This document shows, in pieces, positions 8,672-17,270 of a stretch of DNA of 64,000 nt. The notes under the pieces were generated by a model. It was not told where the DNA came from. It was given only the letters and a program-made list of their open reading frames with translations, and ran no database searches. The DNA lies in contig NZ_FOHO01000003.1 in the NCBI RefSeq assembly GCF_900111675.1, positions 124,001 through 188,000 on the forward strand. Reading direction: 5' to 3'. The DNA is from Paracoccus homiensis. Its GTDB lineage: Bacteria; Pseudomonadota; Alphaproteobacteria; Rhodobacterales; Rhodobacteraceae. The translations under genes were made by a program, and so were the position numbers. Each line of letters opens with the position of its first letter. Within the stretch, counting starts at the first letter, position 1.

Positions 8672-8934
8672 GCGGTGGCGCCCCGAACATGCTGTATCTG
8701 CGGACCCAGCCCGTCGATGCCCAGGTCAACCTTCCAATCGGCCACGGTGGATTTCTTGGGCAGATTCAGGTCATCATCATGGCTGGCGATGTGGCTGGTC
8801 CATTTGGGAAAGGCCAAGGGTAGGGCTTCGCCTGCAAGGTCGGGAATACCGGCCGGCAGGTCGCGCATCTGTTCGTCGCGATCCAGAAGTTCGGGCCTTT
8901 CCTGCCCCTTCGGCCCATGACGCAGCATTTTCAT
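8668..8934 (-). pseudogene. decayed fumarylacetoacetate hydrolase (FAH) family gene with internal deletions
   Basis: An 88-codon frame that still reads through. Residues 1-38 look like the N-terminus of an intact ~280-residue FAH-family hydrolase (MKMLRHGPKGQERPELLD ... DLAGEAL). Residues 41-71 (FPKWTSHIASHDDDLNLPKK, then STVADWKVDLG) resemble the family's mid-domain block with K-x2-S, PDDD and DWE-x-ELG. Residues 72-88 (IDGLGPQIQHVRGATA) resemble the extreme C-terminus. The metal-binding E-x-E region and most of the barrel are missing. The remaining text has been joined in frame and the ATGA overlap with the SDR start is preserved. I therefore call a pseudogene remnant, possibly kept for translational coupling. 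Alignment is from memory of the family, not a search. Confidence 0.7.
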
Positions 8935-8960
8935 TGATCCACCCTTTGTCGTGCAGACAT

Positions 8961-8986
8961 GAAAAAGGCCCGCGCAAGGCGGGCCT
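8961..8986 (-). terminator. intrinsic terminator of the bactofilin operon
   Basis: AGGCCCGC at 8966-8973 pairs with GCGGGCCT at 8979-8986 around a 5-base loop. On the minus strand it follows the bactofilin stop by about 20 bases and leads into five T (TTTTTC), a standard Rho-independent signal. It lies just upstream of the FAH remnant start, so that gene needs its own promoter. Confidence 0.85.
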
Positions 8987-9006
8987 GTCAAGACGGTGGC
9001 AGAAGG

Positions 9007-9510
9007 TCACTCGCCCGACGGAGGGGCCAGCTTTTTCGTGCCGCCATTGGCCAGCGGGTCTTCCTGACGCTGAACCGAACCCTCGAAATGGGCACCGGAT
9101 TCGATGGCGATGGTCTTGTGGATGATGTCACCCTCGACCCGCGCGGTTGCGGTCAGGCGTACCTTCAGGCCACGGACGCGGCCGACCACGCGGCCATTGA
9201 CGATCACATCGTCGCCCATGATTTCGCCCTTGATCGTCGCGCTTTCGCCGATGGTCAGCTGATGGGCGCGGATATCGCCCTCGACCGTGCCTTCGATCTG
9301 GATGTCGCCATCGGTCTTGATGTTGCCGACCACAGTCAGGTCCGAGGACAGAACCGAAGGCGCGGCGCGCTTGCGCGGCATGCCGGGCGCCGGGGGCGCG
9401 TCATGGCTGCGTTCGGGGGTGGTTTCGGGTGCAGGGGTGGTTTCCGATTGCGCCCCGCCGGCAGTGGCTTGCTGGGGACGATTTTCGGTCACGCGGGTCT
9501 TACTGAACAT
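9007..9510 (-). CDS. bacA: bactofilin (polymer-forming cytoskeletal protein)
   Basis: A 167-residue bactofilin. The N-terminal ~50 residues are a Pro/Thr-rich disordered tail. Residues about 55-150 form the right-handed beta-helix (VLSSDLTVVGNIKTDGDIQI, GTVEGDIRAHQLTIGESA, IMGDDVIVNGRVVGRV, VRLTATARVEGDI) that polymerises without nucleotide into membrane-associated filaments. Bactofilins position peptidoglycan enzymes for cell shape. Its start overlaps the end of the upstream M23 peptidase gene by 11 bases, so peptidase and scaffold are made together, a recurrent pairing in alphaproteobacteria. Confidence 0.92.
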   Translation of the reverse strand: MFSKTRVTENRPQQATAGGAQSETTPAPETTPERSHDAPPAPGMPRKRAAPSVLSSDLTVVGNIKTDGDIQIEGTVEGDIRAHQLTIGESATIKGEIMGDDVIVNGRVVGRVRGLKVRLTATARVEGDIIHKTIAIESGAHFEGSVQRQEDPLANGGTKKLAPPSGE

Positions 9511-10798
9511 TGCTGGCTGCCTTGATGAAGCTCATCGGATCGACGGCCCGGCCGTTCATGCGAACTTCGTAATGAAGATGCGGCCCGGTCGAGCGTCCGG
9601 TATTCCCCATATCACCGATCCGCTCGCCTTGCGACACCCTTTGGCCGGCCTTCACGCGAATGCGGGACAGGTGGCCATAGCGGGTTTCGGTGCCCAGCTC
9701 ATGCTTGATCTTGATCAGGTTGCCATAGCCGCTTTGACGGCCGGCGAATGTGATGACGCCGTCGCCCGTCGCATAGATCGGCGTGCCGACAGGGCCCGCC
9801 ATATCGACGCCCTCATGCATGCGACCCCACCGGCGGCCGAAGGGCGAGGTCCAGCGGAAACTGTCCAGCACGGGCATCGCCAGCGGCAGTTTCTCGATCG
9901 CGATGCGATAGGTGTTCATCTGGTCCAGCGTGACGATGACCTTGTTGGCCTTGGTTTCGCCTTGGCTGAGGGCGGCGTCGCCACGGGTCGAATAGCTGAT
10001 CGGGTTTAGCGGGCCACCCTGACCTGAATAGCCCTTGCGGATCGTGGTCAGAACATCGTCCGGGTCCATGCCGACCGAACGGAAGACCTTGTCCAGCGGC
10101 TCGATCGAGATGCTGACGGCATCTTCCAGCTGGGTCAGGATCTGGTCGTTGCGGGCGATGATCTGATCACGCTCGACCTGAAGTTCCTGCGCCGCAAGCT
10201 TGGCCTCTTCGGCTTCCTTGCGGGCCTGACTGCGGTCGGTCGCCGTGTTGCGCAGCTCGCCGGACAGGATGTCCAGCGCCACGGCAAATTCTTCGGAACG
10301 GTCGGTCGAATCACTGTCCTGCGCCTCGGCGGTCTGCTGCTTTGCCGTGTCGCGTTCGGCGATGGCGTCACGCAGGGTCGATTGCACGACCTTCAGACCC
10401 CGTTCCAGCTCGCGCCGCTCTTCCTCGGATGCCAGCAGTTTGGACTGCATTTCCGACACCTGATCCAGCGCCACGGTAAAGCGGTTCTGCGCGGCCAGCG
10501 CCTCGGACGCGCGGGCATCGCGTTCCTGCGACAACTCGGCAAGACGCTGTTCAAACGCCGATTGCACGCGCGTCACCTGATCGCGCGAATTGCCCGAACT
10601 GACCGCGTCGATTGCAAGGATCGAACTGGCGACCAGGGTCCAGCCGAATACCGTGGTGACCGCACCCAACGCAAGAAGCTGTGTGGCCGGGCGCAGGCGA
10701 ACAAAGCGCGTCGCATCGTCGGAACGAAGAAAAAGCCGTTTTTCAGGCAACCAACGTTCAAGCGATGCGTTCAGGCTGTTCACAAGGCGTTTCGGCAA
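9500..10798 (-). CDS. membrane-anchored M23 (LytM) peptidoglycan endopeptidase with coiled coil
   Basis: About 432 residues. A short cytoplasmic N-terminus is followed by one membrane helix (roughly residues 42-62, LLALGAVTTVFGWTLVASSI), then about 170 residues of coiled coil (QRLAELSQERDAR ... ELQVERDQIIAR). The C-terminal M23 domain has intact zinc ligands: HEGVDMAG (His and Asp) and GPHLHYEVR (HxH). It should cut peptide cross-links in the periplasm. The start is a TTG at 10798 with GGGGG 7 bases upstream; a GTG at 10783 is possible. No ATG is available without running far upstream into non-coding sequence. It overlaps the bactofilin gene downstream, resembling the bactofilin/LmdC pair of budding alphaproteobacteria. 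Confidence 0.88.
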   Translation of the reverse strand: MPKRLVNSLNASLERWLPEKRLFLRSDDATRFVRLRPATQLLALGAVTTVFGWTLVASSILAIDAVSSGNSRDQVTRVQSAFEQRLAELSQERDARASEALAAQNRFTVALDQVSEMQSKLLASEEERRELERGLKVVQSTLRDAIAERDTAKQQTAEAQDSDSTDRSEEFAVALDILSGELRNTATDRSQARKEAEEAKLAAQELQVERDQIIARNDQILTQLEDAVSISIEPLDKVFRSVGMDPDDVLTTIRKGYSGQGGPLNPISYSTRGDAALSQGETKANKVIVTLDQMNTYRIAIEKLPLAMPVLDSFRWTSPFGRRWGRMHEGVDMAGPVGTPIYATGDGVITFAGRQSGYGNLIKIKHELGTETRYGHLSRIRVKAGQRVSQGERIGDMGNTGRSTGPHLHYEVRMNGRAVDPMSFIKAASNVQ

Positions 10799-10979
10799 GG
10801 TCTGTCCCCCGAGGATTCGTGCCGCGTTGGTGCGGTTCGATCTGGTTCCATTTGCCAATGGGTAATAATACCCTGTGCCTTCTTGGCAACAGGCCAGCCG
10901 CCTCGCCTGTGCCAAATGGGCGGATACATGCCTTTGCGGGCGGGAATCCGCCGAAATCCGGTCGCCGTTCAAAGAATTT

Positions 10980-12377
10980 TCATGCAATCTCATAGGGCAA
11001 AGGTCCATCGCGGTCAGCGGGGATGCGCAGCGGGCGGTCGATCGGGGGGACCGAACGCTGATGACAGTCGGGGCGCGGGCAGATCCGGCACGAGATTCCG
11101 ATTGGTTCGAATGCGCGGGGTTTCGTCAGATCCAGCCCATCGGCATAGACCAACCCCTCGGCATGCGCGATTTCGCAGCCAAGGCCGATGGCAAATCGGC
11201 GCACCGGCGCGTTATAGGCCCCGGCATGTTTGGACACGTCGCGCGACAATAGCAGATAGCGCATGCCATCCGGCGTTTCGGCCAGCTGGCGCAGGAAACG
11301 GCCCGGCTGTTCGAAGGCCTGATGCACGTTCCACAGCGGACAGGCCCCGCCGAAACGGGCGAATTGCAGGCGTGTGGCCGAATGGCGTTTGGTGATCGTC
11401 CCCGCCTGATCGACCCGGACAAAGAAGAACGGCACCCCCTTGGCCGCCGGACGCTGCATGGTCGAGAGGCGATGCGCGACCTGTTCCAGCGAGGCCCCGA
11501 ACAGATGCGACAGGCGTTCAAGATCGTGGCGTTCGGACTGTGCGGCGGCCAGAAAGGCGCGATAGGGCATCAGCGCCGCACCCGCGAAATAGTTCGCCAT
11601 GCCGACGCGGGCGATTTCGCGCGCGGTGGGGTTGCGGAAACGGGCAAGGTCCAGCGTCGCCTCCAGCAGGTCGGCGCGGGTTTCCAGCGCGACCAGATGC
11701 AGCAGCTGAAAGACACGTGTCGCGGGTTCGGCGGCGGCATTCACCAGCAGCATGTCGCCGTCATGGCGGAAGACCGAATTGGCGGGCAGTTCGACCAGCG
11801 ACACTTTGATGTCGCGCCGGGCCAAGGCCTCGACCGCCAGATCCCACGGATCGCCGCGCAGCCCGTCGGGGCAGGCAAAGCGTTCGGCCGCCCGATCGAC
11901 CGCATCGATGTAATTGTCGCAATAGTGGAAGAAGTCGCGCACCTCTTCCCACGGGGTCGAGATCGCGTTTTGGCCGACGGCGCCGATGGCTTCGTCCAGC
12001 GCGGCAAGGCGTTCCTGTCCCTGGCGGTGGGCGCGGTACAGATCCAGAAAGGCGCGGGCAAGGATCGGCGCATTGGTTGCGGCCAGACGCAGATCGGCCA
12101 GAGGCGGGGCCGCATCGAAGACGGGATCGGCCAGCGCCTCTTGCATGTCGATGACCATGCGTTCGGCATCGCCCGCCGACAGCGTCGTCAGATCGACGCC
12201 GAACTCCTGCGCCAGCTTCAGCAGCACCCCCGCCGAAATCGGCCGGTGGTTGTTTTCCATCTGCGACAGATAGGGCAGCGAAACCCCCAGACGTTCGGCA
12301 AAGCGGCGCTGGTTCAGCCCGACCCGGGCACGGGTTTCACGCAGGGATGTTCCGGCATAGATCTTTTGCGTCGCCAT
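10980..12377 (-). CDS. short-chain fatty acyl-CoA regulator (ScfR family: RamB/PccR/MccR-like)
   Basis: A 465-residue DNA-binding regulator. Residues 10-65 are an XRE-type helix-turn-helix (LNQRRFAERLGVSLPYLSQM). A central region resembles the IrrE/ImmA-like domain, but the metallopeptidase HExxH is absent (FQLLHLVALE instead). The C-terminal domain (DUF2083 type) carries a Cys-rich end, CRICPRPDCHQR. Family members sense acetyl-CoA or propionyl-CoA and control glyoxylate, methylcitrate or propionyl-CoA carboxylase genes. The start is ATG 12377 with AGAGG upstream. Two CTTTGCAAAG palindromes lie immediately upstream, pointing to autoregulation. No propionate pathway genes adjoin it; mmsA, 7 kb away, is a plausible target. 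Confidence 0.9.
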   Translation of the reverse strand: MATQKIYAGTSLRETRARVGLNQRRFAERLGVSLPYLSQMENNHRPISAGVLLKLAQEFGVDLTTLSAGDAERMVIDMQEALADPVFDAAPPLADLRLAATNAPILARAFLDLYRAHRQGQERLAALDEAIGAVGQNAISTPWEEVRDFFHYCDNYIDAVDRAAERFACPDGLRGDPWDLAVEALARRDIKVSLVELPANSVFRHDGDMLLVNAAAEPATRVFQLLHLVALETRADLLEATLDLARFRNPTAREIARVGMANYFAGAALMPYRAFLAAAQSERHDLERLSHLFGASLEQVAHRLSTMQRPAAKGVPFFFVRVDQAGTITKRHSATRLQFARFGGACPLWNVHQAFEQPGRFLRQLAETPDGMRYLLLSRDVSKHAGAYNAPVRRFAIGLGCEIAHAEGLVYADGLDLTKPRAFEPIGISCRICPRPDCHQRSVPPIDRPLRIPADRDGPLPYEIA

Positions 12378-12390
12378 GATGACCTCTTTG

Positions 12391-12421
12391 CTTTGCAAAG
12401 CAGCCTGTAGCCTTTGCAAAG
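12391..12421. promoter_or_regulatory. paired CTTTGCAAAG operators of the ScfR gene
   Basis: Two identical 10-bp palindromes CTTTGCAAAG at 12391-12400 and 12412-12421 have centres 21 bp apart, two helical turns, so both face the same side of DNA. An extra half site TTTGC touches the first at 12387-12391. They end 14 bases upstream of the regulator's ATG. ScfR proteins are known to bind TTTGCAAA repeats (with 4-bp spacing in the R. sphaeroides PccR site), so autoregulation is likely. The 13-bp gap between cores here differs from that example. Confidence 0.75.
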
Positions 12422-12525
12422 GTATCCCGGCAAGCGCCAAGACGGTGATCAGGACGACCCATATGATCGGCTTTCGCAGCATTCGGCCAGCATGGCGCGA
12501 ATTGCTTAAGATCCCGTTGCCGGAC

Positions 12526-13743
12526 CTACGGGCGCAGCCCCAGCGCGGATTCGCGGCGCAAAACCCACAGTATGGCCAAAACCGAGCCCGCAGCCGAAGC
12601 GACCATGATCACCAGCAGCGGCGTCGCCCCCGAACCCGGTTGCAGCAATGCCCCCGCCAGGGCCGACAGCGCCGCGCCCCCCGCGATGGCAAGCGCGCCG
12701 CCAAGGCCGCTGGCCGTGCCTGCCAGTTCGGGGCGCACGCTCATCATCCCGGCATTCGCGTTGGGCAGCACCATGCCGTTGCCCAGCCCCATGAAGGCAA
12801 TCGCCCCAAAGAAGATCAGCGGGTGGATCACGCCGGCCATGTAGATCAGCAGCGACAGCATCAACGCGACAAAGCAGATGATCGACCCGGTCAGGATCAT
12901 CCGGTTCATGCCCCAGGACGCGGCAAAGCGGCCAGACAGGAAATTCCCCAGCAGATAGCCGATGGAGGGCGCGGCAAAGTAATAGCCGACCTCGGCCGGC
13001 GTCATGCCGAAGACATGTTCGCCCACGAAAGGTGCGCCACCCAGATAGGCGAAGAAACAGCCCGACGACAGCGTGGCCGCCAGGCAATATCCCCAGAACC
13101 GGACCGAGCGCCCCAGTTCGGGATAGTTGGCGACCTGCTGGCGCAGGCTCAGACCGCCGCCGCGCACGGTCTCGCCCATATCGCCCGCAGCCGCGACAAG
13201 AACCGCAAAGCCCAGAAGGCCCATGATCGCGAAATTGGCGCGCCAGCCGAAGGCCTCGTCGACCACCCCGCCGATGACCGGGGCCATCATCGGGACAACG
13301 GCCATTCCCATCGTCACATAGCCGATCATCGAGGCCGCGCGGTCGCCTTCGTACATGTCGCGAACCACCGCGCGCGAGACCAGCATACAGGCCGCGACCG
13401 CCGCCTGTATCAGGCGAAACAGCAGAAACATCCCCGCCGTCGGTGCCATCAATGCGCCGATCGTCGCCAGCAGGAAGATCGCCAGCGACCCAAGAACGAC
13501 CGGCCTGCGTCCGATGCGGTCGCTGATCGGCCCGGCCAGCAGCTGCAACACCGCACTGGCGCCGATATAGGCCGATACGGACAGTTGCATCACCGCGTAA
13601 TCCACGCCGAAATCCCGCGCCATTCCGGGCAGCGAGGGCAGGAACACGTTCATCGACAGGGCCGAGACGCCCGACAGGGCGACCAGTGTCATCATATGGG
13701 GGGCAGTGCGCGGCATGACGGTCCATCGGCGCGACGGCGCCAT
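12526..13743 (-). CDS. Bcr/CflA-family multidrug efflux MFS transporter
   Basis: A 405-residue major facilitator with twelve predicted membrane segments. The first is preceded by SMNVFLPSLPGMARDFGV, typical of Bcr/CflA (DHA1) proteins. The loop 2-3 motif GPISDRIGRRPVVL and the motif C region MMAPVIGGVV are present, and GWRANFAIM follows as in the family. It is expected to export drugs in exchange for protons across the inner membrane. It stands 44 bases downstream of dnaB on the same strand and 148 bases before the ScfR gene, with no obvious functional link to either. Confidence 0.9.
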   Translation of the reverse strand: MAPSRRWTVMPRTAPHMMTLVALSGVSALSMNVFLPSLPGMARDFGVDYAVMQLSVSAYIGASAVLQLLAGPISDRIGRRPVVLGSLAIFLLATIGALMAPTAGMFLLFRLIQAAVAACMLVSRAVVRDMYEGDRAASMIGYVTMGMAVVPMMAPVIGGVVDEAFGWRANFAIMGLLGFAVLVAAAGDMGETVRGGGLSLRQQVANYPELGRSVRFWGYCLAATLSSGCFFAYLGGAPFVGEHVFGMTPAEVGYYFAAPSIGYLLGNFLSGRFAASWGMNRMILTGSIICFVALMLSLLIYMAGVIHPLIFFGAIAFMGLGNGMVLPNANAGMMSVRPELAGTASGLGGALAIAGGAALSALAGALLQPGSGATPLLVIMVASAAGSVLAILWVLRRESALGLRP

Positions 13744-13787
13744 GCCGCATTAGTAACTTGCGGATTGTGCAAGTCCAGAGGGCGCGA

Positions 13788-15275
13788 TCAGTCCCAGCTG
13801 GATTGCCGGTCCTTCGCCAGGTTGCCAAAGCGGGTGAACTGCCCTTCGAAGGCAAGTTCGACCGTTCCGATCGGGCCGTGGCGCTGCTTGCCCAGAATGA
13901 CCTCGGCCTTGCCGTGGACCTGCTCCATGATCTGCTGCCATTTGGCCATTGCGTCCAGATCGCTGTCCGAAGGCTTTTCGCGTTCGCGATAATATTCCTC
14001 GCGGAAGACGAACATCACGATATCGGCGTCCTGTTCGATACTGCCGGATTCGCGCAGGTCCGACAGCTGCGGACGCTTGTCCTCGCGGTTCTCGACCTGA
14101 CGCGACAGCTGCGACAGGGCGATGACCGGGATGTTCAGTTCCTTGGCGATGGCCTTCAGGCCCTGCGTGATCTCGCTGACCTCGTTGACGCGGCTGTCCT
14201 TGGCGGTCGCGGCCTTCAGCAGCTGAAGATAGTCGACCATCAGAACATCCAGACCATGCGTCCGCTTCAGCTTGCGCGCGCGGGCGGCCAGCTGGTTGAT
14301 CGGCAGGGCGGGGGTGTCGTCGATGTAAAGCGGGCAGTTCTGCAGCGCATGCGCCGCCTCGACAAAGCGGCGGAATTCGCCCTCGTCCATATTGCCCGAC
14401 CGGATGCGTTCGCTGGGAACCTCGGCGGCCTCGGACAGGATCCGGGCGGCCAGCTGTTCGGCCGACATCTCGAGGCTGAAAAAGCCGACGACGCCGCCTT
14501 CGATCGCGCCGACCGTGCCATCGGCACGCTCGCCCTCCTTGAAGGCGCGGGCGATGTTGAAGGCGATATTGGTGGCCAGCGAGGTTTTCCCCATCGAGGG
14601 GCGACCGGCTAGAATGATCAGGTCCGAGTTGTTCAAACCGCCCATCTTGCCGTCCAGATCGATCAAACCGGTCGAGATGCCCGACAGCTTGCCATCGCGC
14701 TGATAGGCGGCATTGGCGGCCTGAACCGCGCCGGTCACGGCCTTCAGGAAGGACTGAAAGCCGCGCTCGGCCACGCCCTGTTCGCCCAGCTTGTACAGCG
14801 TCTGTTCCGCGGCCTTGATCTGTTCCTCGGCATCTTCGCCGACCTCGACCTTCGCGGCGCGGGCGGAAATGTCCTGACCCAGCAGGATCAGTTCGCGGCG
14901 CAGGGCGAATTCGCGGATCATCTGCGCATAATCGCGTGCCGCATAGGCCGAGATCGCTGCCCCCGCGAGACGCGCCAGATAGGGCGCACCGCCCAGTTCC
15001 TTCAGACCCTCATCGCCTTCCATGAAGGCCTTGATGGTCACCGGGCTGGCCAGCGCGTTCTTGCGGATGCGTTCGGCGCAGATCTCGAAGATGCGGGCAT
15101 GGACCGGATGATAGAAATGTTCCGGCTTGATCACCTGGCTGACGCGGTCGAACACATCGTTGTTGGTCAGCAGGGCGCCCAGCAATTGCTGTTCAGCCTC
15201 AAGCGAATAGGGCACCGTCTGGCTGTCGTCTTCCTGTCCGTCCTGACCCGGAACGATCACGCGCAAGCCGCTCAT
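13788..15275 (-). CDS. dnaB: replicative DNA helicase DnaB
   Basis: The hexameric 5'-3' helicase that unwinds DNA at the replication fork and binds primase. The 495-residue length is normal. The N-terminal primase-contact domain starts at VPYSLEAEQQLLGALL. The RecA-like C-terminal domain has Walker A GRPSMGKTS near residue 225, GFFSLEMSAEQLAARIL, the Walker B segment LDVLMVDYLQLL and SQLSRQVENREDKRPQLSDLRESG-type motifs (H3/H4). No intein or insertion is seen. Two DnaA boxes lie about 100 bases upstream. Confidence 0.97.
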   Translation of the reverse strand: MSGLRVIVPGQDGQEDDSQTVPYSLEAEQQLLGALLTNNDVFDRVSQVIKPEHFYHPVHARIFEICAERIRKNALASPVTIKAFMEGDEGLKELGGAPYLARLAGAAISAYAARDYAQMIREFALRRELILLGQDISARAAKVEVGEDAEEQIKAAEQTLYKLGEQGVAERGFQSFLKAVTGAVQAANAAYQRDGKLSGISTGLIDLDGKMGGLNNSDLIILAGRPSMGKTSLATNIAFNIARAFKEGERADGTVGAIEGGVVGFFSLEMSAEQLAARILSEAAEVPSERIRSGNMDEGEFRRFVEAAHALQNCPLYIDDTPALPINQLAARARKLKRTHGLDVLMVDYLQLLKAATAKDSRVNEVSEITQGLKAIAKELNIPVIALSQLSRQVENREDKRPQLSDLRESGSIEQDADIVMFVFREEYYREREKPSDSDLDAMAKWQQIMEQVHGKAEVILGKQRHGPIGTVELAFEGQFTRFGNLAKDRQSSWD

Positions 15276-15318
15276 CTGCCCAATCCCTCGTTTCTTGGTT
15301 ATTCGATCAGTCTACAGG

Positions 15319-15351
15319 AAAGACGGGCCGCACGAAATATCGCGCGGCCCG
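15319..15351 (-). terminator. intrinsic terminator after pyrE
   Basis: CGGGCCGC at 15324-15331 pairs with GCGGCCCG at 15344-15351 around a 12-base loop. On the minus strand, downstream of the pyrE stop, it is followed by TCTTTCC. This is a moderate U tract, so termination may be partial, leaving some read-through into dnaB. Confidence 0.65.
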
Positions 15352-15368
15352 AAATCGGTGTATCAAGC

Positions 15369-15388
15369 TGTGGATAGCCTGTGGATAA
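15369..15388 (-). promoter_or_regulatory. two tandem DnaA boxes between pyrE and dnaB
   Basis: On the minus strand the sequence holds TTATCCACA (15380-15388), a perfect DnaA box, and 11 bp further CTATCCACA (15369-15377), one base from consensus. Both have the same orientation. They lie between the pyrE stop and its terminator hairpin, about 94-113 bases upstream of the dnaB start. DnaA control of dnaB transcription is a reasonable inference. This is too few boxes, with no AT-rich unwinding element, for an origin. Confidence 0.6.
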
Positions 15389-15396
15389 ACGCAGCG

Positions 15397-16068
15397 TCAG
15401 CTGTTTGCCGCCTGCCATGCGCGCGGGTTCGACAGGAAGGTCTGCACCTCGTTCAGGGTGGCCTCGTCAAAGGCCTTCTGTTCGCGCGCCTCGGCCAGAA
15501 CATCCCACCAGGTGCACAGATGATGCAGCCGGACGCCATGATCGGCCAGGCGCTGCGTGGTTTCCGGGAAGATACCGTAATAGAAGATCACAGCCGTATG
15601 GCCACAGCTGGCGCCGGTGTCGCGGATCGCATCCACGAAGGACAGTTTGCTGCCGCCATCGGTTGTCAGATCCTCGACCAGCAGCACGCGCTGATCTTCG
15701 GTCATGACACCTTCGATGCGGGCGTTGCGGCCATAGCCCTTGGGCTTCTTGCGCACATAGGTCATCGGCAGGCCCAGACGTTCGGCCACCATCGCGGCAA
15801 AGGGAATGCCCGCGGTTTCGCCCCCGGCGACATTGTCGAACGCCTCGAACCCGGCATCGCGCATGACGGTCGCGGCCAGAAAATCCATCAGCGTCTGGCG
15901 CACGCGTGGAAAGCTGATGATGCGGCGGCAGTCGACATAGGTTGGCCCCTTCAGCCCCGAGGCATAGGTAAAGGGCGTTTCCGCGTTGAAATCCACCGCC
16001 TTGATTTCCAGCAGCATCCGGGCGGACAGGCGGGCGATTTCCTCGCGCGTGGGGTAGGGCAGGCTCAT
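15397..16068 (-). CDS. pyrE: orotate phosphoribosyltransferase
   Basis: Joins orotate to PRPP to give orotidine 5'-phosphate in pyrimidine synthesis. The protein of 223 residues has the PRPP-binding motif [14 protein letters not shown] near residue 128-141 and the mobile-loop Lys region [12 protein letters not shown]. Residues after 150 ([20 protein letters not shown]) match the longer alphaproteobacterial form. It overlaps the stop of pyrC by one base (TGATG), so the two pathway genes are coupled. Orotate formation itself (pyrD) is not in the window. Confidence 0.95.
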   Translation of the reverse strand: MSLPYPTREEIARLSARMLLEIKAVDFNAETPFTYASGLKGPTYVDCRRIISFPRVRQTLMDFLAATVMRDAGFEAFDNVAGGETAGIPFAAMVAERLGLPMTYVRKKPKGYGRNARIEGVMTEDQRVLLVEDLTTDGGSKLSFVDAIRDTGASCGHTAVIFYYGIFPETTQRLADHGVRLHHLCTWWDVLAEAREQKAFDEATLNEVQTFLSNPRAWQAANS

Positions 16069-17108
16069 CAGTCCTCCAGATGCCAGTAAAGGGGAAAGCC
16101 GGGGTCGAAGACGGTGACACTCTCATCCCCGGCGGTGATCGAGGTCGGGTATCGGGCGGGAACATCGCGCTTGGTCAGGCGGATGCGGTCGGCATTGGCG
16201 GGCAGGCCGTAGAAGGCCGCGCCATTCAGGCTGGTAAAGGCTTCCAGCCGGTCCAGCGCGCCGTCCTCTTCAAAGACATGGGCTAGAATCGACATCGTGT
16301 TCGGCGCGGTAAAGCACCCCGCGCAACCGCAGGGTTGCAGCTTGGCCGCGTCGGTATGCGGCGCGCTGTCGGTGCCTAGAAAGAACCGCGCCTCGCCACT
16401 GGTCGCGGCGTCGCGCAGCGCAAGGCGGTGGCTTTCGCGCTTGGCGACCGGCAGGCAGTAGTAATGCGGCCGGATGCCGCCTGCCAGAATGGCGTTGCGG
16501 TTGATGACCAGGTGATGCGTGGTGATCGTCGCGCCCAGATCGTCGCCGCCCGAACGTGCATAGGCGACCCCGTCCGAGGTGGTGATATGTTCCATCACCA
16601 CCCGCAGGCCGGGCGTCGCGCGGCGGATCGGGTCCAGCACGCGGTCGATGAACACGGCCTCGCGGTCGAAGATGTCCACCGATGGGTCGGTCACTTCGCC
16701 ATGCACACACAGGGGCACGCCCGCTTCGGCCATCGCCTCAAGCACGGGGCGCACGCGGTCGAAATCGGTCACGCCGCTGGCGGAATTGGTGGTGGCACCG
16801 GCCGGATACAGCTTGACCGCGCGGATGATGCCGTCCCGATGCGCGGCGATCACATCGGCGGGATCGGTGCCATCGGTCAGATACAGCGTCATCTGTGGCT
16901 GCAGCGGCGCGCCCTTGGGCAGGGCGGCAAGGATCCGGTCGTGATAGGCGGCGGCCTGCGCGCCCGTCACCACCGGCGGCACCAGATTCGGCATGATGAT
17001 CGCGCGGCCGAAACCGGCAGAGTGCGGGGCCACGGCCGACAGCATCGCGCCATCGCGCAGATGCAGGTGCCAGTCGTCAGGGCGGCGGATGTCAAGCATG
17101 TCGGTCAT
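16068..17108 (-). CDS. pyrC: dihydroorotase
   Basis: A zinc amidohydrolase that cyclises carbamoyl-aspartate to dihydroorotate. It is 346 residues, the type I/E. coli-like size. Metal ligands are visible: [10 protein letters not shown] (HxH) near residue 12-20, the carbamylated Lys in [13 protein letters not shown], the His residues in LCVHGEV and VMEHIT, and the catalytic Asp in LGTDSAPH. It is the first gene of the pyrC-pyrE operon, with 1-base overlap. A CGC... region upstream (17109-17182) shows no clear -35/-10 to me. Confidence 0.95.
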   Translation of the reverse strand: MTDMLDIRRPDDWHLHLRDGAMLSAVAPHSAGFGRAIIMPNLVPPVVTGAQAAAYHDRILAALPKGAPLQPQMTLYLTDGTDPADVIAAHRDGIIRAVKLYPAGATTNSASGVTDFDRVRPVLEAMAEAGVPLCVHGEVTDPSVDIFDREAVFIDRVLDPIRRATPGLRVVMEHITTSDGVAYARSGGDDLGATITTHHLVINRNAILAGGIRPHYYCLPVAKRESHRLALRDAATSGEARFFLGTDSAPHTDAAKLQPCGCAGCFTAPNTMSILAHVFEEDGALDRLEAFTSLNGAAFYGLPANADRIRLTKRDVPARYPTSITAGDESVTVFDPGFPLYWHLED

Positions 17109-17270
17109 GCCCGCCTTAATACACGGCCCGCCGTGCTTGCCAAGCGGTCGGCGCGTGAAATCACGGGGGCTGTGCGAAAGTCCTACTTGCAGTGATGGGT
17201 CAGGGGGAACACACTGCCATTTTGTTCGTTCTTGCCGTGGGCGAGGATGATCGGCAGCAGGATATTAAGA

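Noticed and set aside
15369..15388. Chromosomal replication origin
   Set aside because: Just two DnaA boxes, no AT-rich region, and no dnaA, parAB or gidA neighbours.
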